A DNA stretch of 23,747 bases from NCBI GenBank assembly GCA_025774805.1, contig JALGZR010000060.1, positions 1 through 23,747 on the forward strand, in the 5' to 3' direction. The stretch is from a bacterium. Lineage in GTDB: Bacteria > ARS69. Shown here piece after piece: positions 1 to 5,712 of the stretch (its first letter is position 1; every line of letters begins with the position of its first letter). The position numbers and the translations under genes were made by a program. The notes below the pieces were generated by a model. The model was not told where the DNA came from. It was given only the letters and a program-made list of their open reading frames with translations, and did not search any database.

Positions 1-132
1 GCCTCGCGGGCCGGGCGGCTTGACACCGTGTACTTCGCGGAAGAGGAGCTCATCGCCGGCGTCCTCGAGGGCTGCCGCCACTTCGGGTTCCTTCGGGACG
101 AGGGAGACCGCGACGGGAGGAGAAAGCCATGA
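1..132 (+). CDS. C-terminal end of an unidentified protein (partial, 5' end outside window)
   Basis: The first reading frame is open from the first base to a TGA at 130-132 and gives a 43-residue tail rich in acidic residues, with a core DTVYFAEEELIAGVLEG. About 37 of 43 codons end in G or C, as expected for a real gene here. Its stop overlaps the ATG of the next gene (ATGA, 129-132), so the two are probably translationally coupled. The visible part carries no motif I recognise, so no function can be given. Confidence 0.6.
   Translation, partial: ASRAGRLDTVYFAEEELIAGVLEGCRHFGFLRDEGDRDGRRKP
117..121 (+). promoter_or_regulatory. Ribosome binding site for the membrane protein at 129
   Basis: GGAGG lies 7 nt before the ATG at 129, inside the coding end of the upstream gene. 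It fixes the start of the membrane protein gene. Confidence 0.6.
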
Positions 133-1136
133 CCATCGCCTACGTCGAGCCGTTCCAGCGAGCCTGGCGCCGGATGACCCTTCTGCTCTTCGTGCAGTCG
201 GCGGCGAGGAACTGGTTCGTGATCGGCTTCGCCGCCTGGCTGGCGGGACTCTTGGACGGAAACAACGGATCGCTCGGTTTTTTCGGGGATGACGACGATT
301 ACGGCCGAGGCGGGAGGTGGGGATCGGGCATCGACAACCTCACCGAGGTGGCGGGGTGGCTGCTCCTCGTGGTGCTGCTGCTCGCGGTCGCCGTCGCGAT
401 CTTCCTCGTCGTTCTCTGGATCAGTTCCCGCGCCAAGTTCGTCTTTCTCGACAACGTGCTCCGCGGCGAGGCCCACATCGTGGAGCCCTGGAAGCGGTAC
501 GGCTCCCGGGGCGACTCCCTGTTCCTCTGGCGGTTCCTGTTCACCGTCGCGGTGATCTTCGTCCTCCTCGTGCTCATCCTGCCGGCGATCTCACTGACCG
601 GGATTGCCTCCGGGAGGGGCTTCGACGGGGCCCCGGTCTTTGCGGTCCTTTACCTCCTGGCCGTGGGCCTGGTCGTGGGGATTCCGGCGGCGTACATCTC
701 CCTCTTCCTCGACAGCTTCATCGTTCCCATCATGTACCGGCACGATCTCTCCGCGACACAGGCGTGGAAGAGGTTCTGGCCGACCCTCCGGGATCACCTG
801 GCGTACTTCCTTCTCTACGGGATCGTCGCTCTGGTGCTGAGCATCGTCGTGGTGACCGCCATGGTCCTCATCGGCTTCTTCACCTGCTGCGTGGGCTTCT
901 TCCTCTTCGCGCTGCCTTACCTCGGAACGGTGGTCACGCTGCCGGTATGGATCACGCTGCGCGCGTTTTCGGTGGAGTTCCTGGAGCAGTTCGGGCCGGA
1001 GTATCGGCTGTTCCCGGAGCCGGTGGGCGGAGGGCCGGTCGGGCCGGCACCGCCATCACCGCCATCGGTGCCCCCGCCGGCGCCCCCGGCACCTCCCGAA
1101 CCGCCGTCCTCGACGCCGCCGGCGCCTCAGGCTTGA
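129..1136 (+). CDS. Multi-pass inner-membrane protein with proline-rich C-terminal tail
   Basis: A 335-residue predicted integral membrane protein. Hydrophobic segments lie at about residues 74-98, 132-160, 168-194 and 224-281 (the last is long enough for two passes). An N-terminal stretch at about 20-40 is more amphipathic. An acidic loop with a DDDD run sits near residues 56-60. A soluble-looking loop around WISSRAKFVFLDNVLRGEA lies between the first and second hydrophobic segments. The last 40 residues are almost entirely Pro, Ala, Ser and Glu and are probably a disordered cytoplasmic tail. The layout resembles uncharacterised bacterial membrane proteins related to DUF975 or glycerophosphodiesterase-membrane domains, but no catalytic motif is visible. 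The start is supported by a good ribosome binding site and the ATGA overlap with the preceding gene. Function unknown. Confidence 0.8.
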   Translation: MTIAYVEPFQRAWRRMTLLLFVQSAARNWFVIGFAAWLAGLLDGNNGSLGFFGDDDDYGRGGRWGSGIDNLTEVAGWLLLVVLLLAVAVAIFLVVLWISSRAKFVFLDNVLRGEAHIVEPWKRYGSRGDSLFLWRFLFTVAVIFVLLVLILPAISLTGIASGRGFDGAPVFAVLYLLAVGLVVGIPAAYISLFLDSFIVPIMYRHDLSATQAWKRFWPTLRDHLAYFLLYGIVALVLSIVVVTAMVLIGFFTCCVGFFLFALPYLGTVVTLPVWITLRAFSVEFLEQFGPEYRLFPEPVGGGPVGPAPPSPPSVPPPAPPAPPEPPSSTPPAPQA

Positions 1137-1160
1137 GCCGGAAGCCGTTTCGAGGCTGAC

Positions 1161-1222
1161 GACCGGGTCGCGCGCGACGCCCGGGCGGTCGGCGGGTAGC
1201 GACCGCCACCGTCCTGCCGGTG
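1161..1222. other. Convergent intergenic region with GC-rich inverted repeats
   Basis: The membrane protein gene and the sigma-54 regulator gene end towards each other, 107 bp apart. The gap holds a perfect 12-bp palindrome GTCGCGCGCGAC at 1167-1178, flanked by arms GACCG (1161-1165) and CGGTC (1186-1190). A small hairpin, CACCG 1207-1211 with CGGTG 1218-1222, is followed by TTCTTCT on the plus strand. These may end transcription in one or both directions, but neither has a proper T tract. Confidence 0.3.
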
Positions 1223-1243
1223 TTCTTCTCCGAGGATCTCGGG

Positions 1244-3616
1244 TCAGAGCATTCCGAGGCGACGCAGGCGGTCGTTGAGGCCCTTGCGCGAGACGCCGAG
1301 AATCCGCGCGGCCTCGGCCTTGACGCCGTTCGCCTTCTTGAGAGCGGCTCGGATCTCGCGGCGCTCGAAGTCGGCGATGCGGTGCTCCAGGAAGGGGGAG
1401 AACGTACCGCCGTCACCCGGGCTGCGCATCTCGGTCGGCAGGTGGTCGCGGTCGATGAGTCCGGTTCTCCGCGCAAAGAACGCCGCGCTCTCGAGGACGT
1501 TGCGCAGCTCGCGGACGTTGCCCGGCCAGGGGTAGGAGAGAAGCGAGGCGAGGACTTCCGGCGTCACGTCATAGGTGTCGCACCCGAAGCGCCCTCCGCA
1601 CTCCTTCACGAAGTGCCGACAGAGGGCGTGGATGTCGTCGGGGCGCTCTCGTAGCGGCGGAATCCGAAGGTGGAAGTTCGCCAAGCGGTAGTAGAGATCG
1701 GGGAGGAAGATCCCCTGTCCGGCCAGCTCGCGCAGGTCCCGGTTCGTCGCGCACACGACCCGGGCATGGATGGGACGCATCTCGGTCGAGCCGACCGGTC
1801 GAATGCGGCGCTCCTCGATGACCCGGAGAAGCTTCGTCTGGAAATCGACGGAGGCCTTGTCGATCTCGTCCAGAAGCACGGTGCCGTCCCGGGCCGACTC
1901 CAGAAGCCCACGGTGCGGGGTGTCGGCTCCGGTGAAAGCCCCCTTGCGGTGACCGAAGAGCTCGCTCTCCAGAAGATGGGGCGTGAACGCCGCGCAGTTG
2001 ATGGCGACGAAGGGTCGCTTGCGGCGGGGTCCGCCCTCGTGAATCAGCCGGCAGAGGATCTCCTTGCCGGTACCCGTCTCCCCCTCGATGAGGACCGTTG
2101 CGTCGATGGCCGCGAGCTCGCGGGCCAGCTCGATGAGCTCCTGCATGTCGGTGTCGGCGGCGACGAAGGGGCCCGCTACGGGGTCCCGATCGCCCTCCGA
2201 GACCACGGATTTCTTTCGCGGAGACTCGGGGGAGACCGGCGACTCGATGCGGCGGATCTTGGACTCGACCCGCTCGAGCGCATGATTCGCTCCCAGGCGG
2301 CCCAGGATTCGCCTCGCCGTCAGGAGATTCTCGAGGATTGCCGGGGCCGCCTCCGCGGAGGTGTCATCCAGCAGGTCCGCCAGAGTCTCGTGCGCGTCGG
2401 CCAACTCGAACGGGGTTCGAATCTCCTCGAAGAGCTCGAGCGCCCGCTCGAGCTCGGAGATCGCCCGGGCGCGGTCTCCGCTCTCGAAGTGGATGCGCGC
2501 GCGGACCGTGAAGGCATGGCCGAGCTCCCGTCGATCGGAGCACTCCTGGGACAGGGTGATCGAGCGTTCGGCGAGCTCCTCCGCATCCCCGGGCCGGCCT
2601 TCGGCGAGTCGGACCCTGGCGAGGCGCCAGCTCAGCTCGTAGACCAGGTCGCCTTCCGGCGCGATTCGGGTTCCACTCTCGAGGGCGTCCTCGTAGTGCC
2701 TCCGGGCCTCCTCCGTTCGCCCCGACTCGTAGGCGATGTCTCCCAGCTCCTCCAGGGCGAGGACGACCGCTCTCTCAAAGGACGACTCCCGGGCGAGCGA
2801 GAGGGCCAGCTCCGCGTCCGCGGCGGCCCGACTCGGTTCCCCCCGGCGGCGGTGCAATCGAGACGAGAGAACCGACGCGAGGATGATCCCGCGCTGGTCG
2901 CCGAGCTGGCGGAATGTTCGGGTCGCCTCCTCCAGACACTCTTCGCACTTGGCCCACTGGCCGGCATAGAAGCTGGAGAGGGCGATGTTCATCAGGTTCT
3001 TGCCGACCTGGTTCAGACTTCCTCGCTCGCGGTTGAGCTCCAGTGCCTCTTCGTGGAAGGTAATTGCCTCGCCATATCGGCTTTGGTGACGGCAGAAGTT
3101 CCCAAGCGATGTTAAGCAAGCTGTCACCTGACTTGGGTCTTTTCCCCTCCGTGCCGCGGCCAGGGCATCCCGATAGCAGTCAAAGGCCTGTTCGAATCGA
3201 CCCGCGTAACGCAGCGCGTATCCGTACCACCGCATCGCCTCGGCAAGGTCATCGTGATGCGGTGTTGGGCTCAAGATCGAAGCAGCATCCCCACAGGCCT
3301 CCAAGCTCGCGTTGACGTCTCCCCTGAAGAGGTCGGCCCACCCAACACGGGCGAGCGCGCGGGCCCTCCAGACCTCTTCGATCCTGGAACCTCGCTCGAG
3401 GAGGGGTTCAAGGATGACCTTGGCCTCTTCGTAACGACTGACCGCGAGATAGCAATCGGCGGTCTTGACCCGGAGCTCCGCGCGGGCCTCCGGGTCGAGG
3501 AGCGGCTCGTCCTTCAGTGCCTCCTGGTACGCGGCGATCGCCGAGGAGTAGGCCTCCGCAGCACGGTGAGTGTCACCGGCCAAGATGAAACGGGAGAGCT
3601 CCTCGATGCGCGTCAT
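1244..3616 (-). CDS. TPR-domain sigma-54-dependent transcriptional activator
   Basis: A 790-residue enhancer-binding protein that should activate RNA polymerase carrying sigma-54. Residues 1 to about 450 are helical repeats of TPR type (for example AEAMRWYGYALRYAGRFEQA), roughly ten units, in place of the usual receiver or GAF sensor. The AAA+ core follows: Walker A GETGTGKE at 512-519, the sigma-54 contact loop GAFTGA at 559-564, Walker B LLDEID ending at 586, and a PWPGNVRELRN motif. The last 27 residues form a Fis-type helix-turn-helix (AARILGVSRKGLNDRLRRLG). I chose the ATG at 3616 over the in-frame ATG at 3667 because its ATGA overlaps the stop of the upstream exported-protein gene, and neither ATG has a strong ribosome site. 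TPR regions usually bind peptides or proteins, so the ligand may be a peptide or partner protein (inference). Confidence 0.93.
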   Translation of the reverse strand: MTRIEELSRFILAGDTHRAAEAYSSAIAAYQEALKDEPLLDPEARAELRVKTADCYLAVSRYEEAKVILEPLLERGSRIEEVWRARALARVGWADLFRGDVNASLEACGDAASILSPTPHHDDLAEAMRWYGYALRYAGRFEQAFDCYRDALAAARRGKDPSQVTACLTSLGNFCRHQSRYGEAITFHEEALELNRERGSLNQVGKNLMNIALSSFYAGQWAKCEECLEEATRTFRQLGDQRGIILASVLSSRLHRRRGEPSRAAADAELALSLARESSFERAVVLALEELGDIAYESGRTEEARRHYEDALESGTRIAPEGDLVYELSWRLARVRLAEGRPGDAEELAERSITLSQECSDRRELGHAFTVRARIHFESGDRARAISELERALELFEEIRTPFELADAHETLADLLDDTSAEAAPAILENLLTARRILGRLGANHALERVESKIRRIESPVSPESPRKKSVVSEGDRDPVAGPFVAADTDMQELIELARELAAIDATVLIEGETGTGKEILCRLIHEGGPRRKRPFVAINCAAFTPHLLESELFGHRKGAFTGADTPHRGLLESARDGTVLLDEIDKASVDFQTKLLRVIEERRIRPVGSTEMRPIHARVVCATNRDLRELAGQGIFLPDLYYRLANFHLRIPPLRERPDDIHALCRHFVKECGGRFGCDTYDVTPEVLASLLSYPWPGNVRELRNVLESAAFFARRTGLIDRDHLPTEMRSPGDGGTFSPFLEHRIADFERREIRAALKKANGVKAEAARILGVSRKGLNDRLRRLGML

Positions 3617-3951
3617 CGAATGATCCAAGCCTGCCTGGAGAGGAGAGCAAGGAGGTGGGCGATCCATGGCCGCGACGTGACCTGCGGTCTAGCCGAGTTC
3701 TTGACTGAGACACACTCCGGGTGGGAGGAGCGGTACGGAGCCCCTGGCCGATCTGCAGTCCCTTCCATGTTGACCTTGGAAGGTGCTTGGAGCGTGCCCT
3801 CGGGATACTCGGGATCCCCGCCGAAGTCCGGCCTCCTGATCTCGACCTGCCAACTCCGACCATCGGCCTGAGTCGGGGGTGCCCAGGAGATGACGAGAAG
3901 AAGCGTGATCGAAATCACCAACAGGCAACTCGTAGTCTTCACGACGTTCAT
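3613..3951 (-). CDS. Small exported protein coupled to the TPR-sigma-54 activator
   Basis: A 112-residue protein with a clear Sec signal peptide: Lys5, a hydrophobic core at about residues 10-23, and a likely cut after TQA at residue 29. The predicted mature part is about 83 residues. It opens with a charged region around EIRRPDFGGDPEYPEG, contains one cysteine (PECVSV), and ends in a hydrophobic, basic helix-like tail (WIAHLLALLSRQAWIIR). Its TGA overlaps the ATG of the activator (3613-3616), so both are expressed together. The frame stays open upstream to 4251, but that extension is unlike protein and the signal peptide fixes the start at 3951. By hand count about 31 of 112 codons end in A or T, more than in neighbouring genes. 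I do not recognise a family. Possible roles are a pro-peptide signal, a periplasmic partner of the sensor, or a lineage-specific secreted protein. Confidence 0.72.
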   Translation of the reverse strand: MNVVKTTSCLLVISITLLLVISWAPPTQADGRSWQVEIRRPDFGGDPEYPEGTLQAPSKVNMEGTADRPGAPYRSSHPECVSVKNSARPQVTSRPWIAHLLALLSRQAWIIR

Positions 3952-4024
3952 CCCCTTTCCGGGGGGGGTGCCGGGGCGGGGACACCTCACCCGCCCTGGA
4001 GATCGACCGCGGCGCCGGGCCACA

Positions 4025-4042
4025 TGACAACCGTGGTTGACA
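4025..4042. promoter_or_regulatory. Operator-like inverted repeat
   Basis: TGACAACC-GT-GGTTGACA is an 8-bp dyad with a single mismatch and a 2-nt centre, a form typical of a dimeric regulator site. It lies about 75 bp upstream of the exported-protein start and downstream of the candidate promoter at 4155-4184. It could be a repressor or autoregulatory site, or chance; only one copy was seen. Confidence 0.35.
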
Positions 4043-4154
4043 GTCCGCAGAGACCCGAAAGGGTTGTAGGAGGGATTCCGGGGAGACTGGATTGCCGAGG
4101 GGATACCCAGCCCGAGTCCGGCCGAGGCAAGAAGCCTGCAATCCCACCGCTCGG

Positions 4155-4184
4155 ATTTTGGCCGGATCCGTAGCCCTGTGTCAA
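4155..4184 (-). promoter_or_regulatory. Candidate sigma-70 promoter for the exported protein/activator operon
   Basis: On the minus strand a perfect TTGACA (4184-4179) is followed after 18 nt by CAAAAT (4160-4155), which matches four of six -10 consensus bases. It would give a leader of about 200 nt before the ATG at 3951. Confidence 0.4.
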
Positions 4185-4327
4185 ACCGGAATACAGCTTC
4201 GAAACCCCATCCAACCCCTGGGAGGACCCGTCCCGCGGTTCCGCCGCGCACGAAACCGAGCCGCGGCCTTCGCCAGTCCTCCCCTCGGTCGAGCGCCGGC
4301 AGGCCTTCGCCCTGCTCGGTCTCCCAC

Positions 4328-4735
4328 TCACCGACCGCGAACGATCATCGCGGCCCAGCCCGCAGCCACGGATGCCGCGACCAGCATCACGATACCCCAA
4401 CGTTCCCCCGGCCGGAGCCGGAGCCGCCCAGCGGGAAGCCGGAGAACCCACCGCCCGGCGGAGGCGGTCGCCCACAGGGCGAGAACAGCGAGACACGCGA
4501 ACACCAGTGGATTCGTACCGGCCGCCTCTCCCAGCTCACCCCTCGACAGCGCCTCCAGGAGCCGCGTCGATCCGCAGGTGGGACAGGGCACGCCAGTCAT
4601 CGCGCGGAACCGACAGGCGGGGGTCGGCAGCCCCAGACGGATCCACAGGGCGGCCCCGGCGACGACGACGCCCCCGATCGCACCGCACAGGGCACCTACG
4701 GGAAAGGTGCGCGCCGGAAGCCGTTCGATCCGCAT
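4328..4735 (-). CDS. DUF2752 family membrane protein
   Basis: A 135-residue protein with the DUF2752 signature: Cys-Pro-Thr-Cys-Gly-Ser-Thr-Arg (CPTCGSTR), then a Leu/Gly stretch and NPL about 20 residues later. Hydrophobic segments flank the motif: one near the N-terminus (GALCGAIGGVVVAGAALWI), one after NPLVF, and one near the C-terminus (GIVMLVAASVAAGWAAMIV). The role of the family is not established. The ATG at 4735 (MRIERLPARTF) lies 13 nt past the stop of the upstream DUF423 gene. A TTG at 4759 would overlap that gene and add eight residues. The two genes form an operon read away from 5123. Confidence 0.82.
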   Translation of the reverse strand: MRIERLPARTFPVGALCGAIGGVVVAGAALWIRLGLPTPACRFRAMTGVPCPTCGSTRLLEALSRGELGEAAGTNPLVFACLAVLALWATASAGRWVLRLPAGRLRLRPGERWGIVMLVAASVAAGWAAMIVRGR

Positions 4736-4748
4736 GATCTCGACAGAG

Positions 4749-5123
4749 CTACGCGCCAAACCGCGCCAGCCGGAGCAAGCTCAGCCACCCCGCGATGAGG
4801 AGCAACCCGCCCACGGGAGCGACGGCGCCGAAACCGCGCTGGCCGGTCAGCACGAGCAGGTAGAGGGACCCCGAGAAGAACAGGATGCCCGCACCGAAGA
4901 GGCCCGAGGAAAGGGCGGCGGAGCGGCCCGTGGCGAGGGCATACACCGCGAGAGTGAGCAAGACAACGCTATGCAGCTGGTGGTATCCGGCCGCCGTTCT
5001 CCAAGTCTCGAGGAGCTCGGGAGAGACCCGCGATCGGAGACCGTGCGCACCGAATGCCCCCAGCGCGATCGACAGGGCTCCCGAGACAGCAGCGAGGATG
5101 AGGGGCAAGTGGAGCGCGCGCAT
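4749..5123 (-). CDS. DUF423 family small membrane protein (YgdD/TMEM256-like)
   Basis: A 124-residue protein with four predicted membrane helices and the hallmarks of DUF423: GAFGAHGL near residue 25, YHQLHSVVLL in the middle, FFSGSLYLL, and a closing VGGLLLIAGWLSLL. Length and motif order match the family, found in many bacteria and in animal TMEM256, with no firmly known function. The ATG at 5123 is preceded by GGAGGAGG on the minus strand at good spacing, which settles the start; the frame continues upstream without protein-like sequence. The DUF2752 gene follows at once and is probably cotranscribed. Confidence 0.9.
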   Translation of the reverse strand: MRALHLPLILAAVSGALSIALGAFGAHGLRSRVSPELLETWRTAAGYHQLHSVVLLTLAVYALATGRSAALSSGLFGAGILFFSGSLYLLVLTGQRGFGAVAPVGGLLLIAGWLSLLRLARFGA

Positions 5124-5170
5124 CGCGATCCTCCTCCCGGATGCGGGGAGTCGCGTCCCCGTCGGCCGCC

Positions 5171-5200
5171 ACTTTACAGGACAACCCGCAGTGGGGCGAA
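5171..5200 (-). promoter_or_regulatory. Weak candidate promoter for DUF423-DUF2752
   Basis: On the minus strand TAAAGT (5176-5171) matches four of six -10 bases and is directly preceded by TG. An upstream TTCGCC (5200-5195), 18 nt away, is a poor -35. It sits 48 bp before the DUF423 start in the divergent gap with the transthyretin-like gene. Confidence 0.3.
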
Positions 5201-5275
5201 TCCTCCGTTTCGCGGAAGTTCGGTCACAAACGTCCCGCGCCGTCGCCGCCGAATCTGAGATCCTCCCGCGATCCA

Positions 5276-5304
5276 TTGATACTTGCGCCGCTCCGCCATA
5301 CACT
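5276..5304 (+). promoter_or_regulatory. Candidate sigma-70 promoter for the transthyretin-like gene
   Basis: TTGATA (5276-5281), a 17-nt spacer and TACACT (5299-5304) give near-consensus -35 and -10 boxes, 48 bp before the ATG at 5353. This is among the best-formed promoters in the window. Confidence 0.6.
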
Positions 5305-5352
5305 GTCCGCTCGCTCAGAGGCCTATCCGATCGCGGGGGCAGGGAGGAACCG

Positions 5353-5688
5353 ATGACCGACTACAAGGAGATCGTGACCGGGCGCATCGTCACGGAGGGA
5401 GGCAGGCCCGTCGCCGGCGCGACGGTCGCGGTCTACGACAAGGACCTGATCGTGGACGATCATCTCGGGACGACCGAGACCGGATCGGACGGACGCTTCC
5501 GCGTCGACTTCAGGTGGTCCGATTTCAAGAGACGCGGCTTCGAGAACCGACCCGACATCTTCCTCAAGGTGAAGACCCCGAGCGGCAAGACGACGCGAAC
5601 GAAGGTCTACGAGGAGCTCACGGGCGTGCTCAGCGAGGACGACTCCGAGGAATTGATGGATCTGGGAGATGTCGTCGTCGAAGTCTAG
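5353..5688 (+). CDS. Cytosolic transthyretin-like (carboxypeptidase-regulatory-like) domain protein
   Basis: A 111-residue single-domain protein with the Ig-like beta-sandwich pattern of transthyretin-like or carboxypeptidase regulatory-like domains: an opening VTGRIVTEGGRPVAGATVAV, then a TGSDGRFRVDF turn and an IFLKVKTPSGK strand. An acidic tail (SEDDSEELMDLGDVVVEV) closes it. There is no signal peptide, which is unusual because such domains mostly occur in secreted or outer-membrane proteins. The start is fixed by AGGGAGG at 5341-5347 and a good promoter at 5276-5304. It is monocistronic and converges on the kgd gene with a 24-bp gap. Its role is unknown; it may bind another protein or a small ligand. 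Confidence 0.8.
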   Translation: MTDYKEIVTGRIVTEGGRPVAGATVAVYDKDLIVDDHLGTTETGSDGRFRVDFRWSDFKRRGFENRPDIFLKVKTPSGKTTRTKVYEELTGVLSEDDSEELMDLGDVVVEV

Positions 5689-5712
5689 CGTCCACGTGCT
5701 CCTGCATCTTCC

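Larger units (their letters stand above)
3952..4327. other. 376-bp non-coding leader region upstream of the exported protein/activator operon
   Basis: No convincing gene lies here. It holds a candidate promoter (4155-4184) and an inverted repeat (4025-4042) for the minus-strand operon, then a G-run at 3961-3968 (plus-strand reading) just upstream of the start. It also receives the 3' end of the DUF2752 gene, so the 3' part may be a leader of about 200 nt. No sigma-54 type -24/-12 element was recognised. Confidence 0.5.

Noticed and set aside
1670-3115. Long open frame on the plus strand, opposite the sigma-54 activator
   Set aside because: It lies antisense to a gene with clear TPR and AAA+ motifs; its translation is low in hydrophobic order and matches nothing. 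GC-rich codon bias opens such frames.
3952-4251. Upstream extension of the exported-protein frame to 4251
   Set aside because: The added 100 residues are Arg/Gly/Pro-rich and would bury the signal peptide, which must be N-terminal.
3952-4327. Sigma-54 (-24/-12) promoter before the activator operon
   Set aside because: No TGGCAC-N5-TTGC-like element was found on the minus strand; only a sigma-70-like pair is present.
4092-5258. 388-codon open frame on the plus strand
   Set aside because: It runs antisense to the DUF2752 and DUF423 genes, and its translation is a Pro/Arg/Ser-rich shadow.
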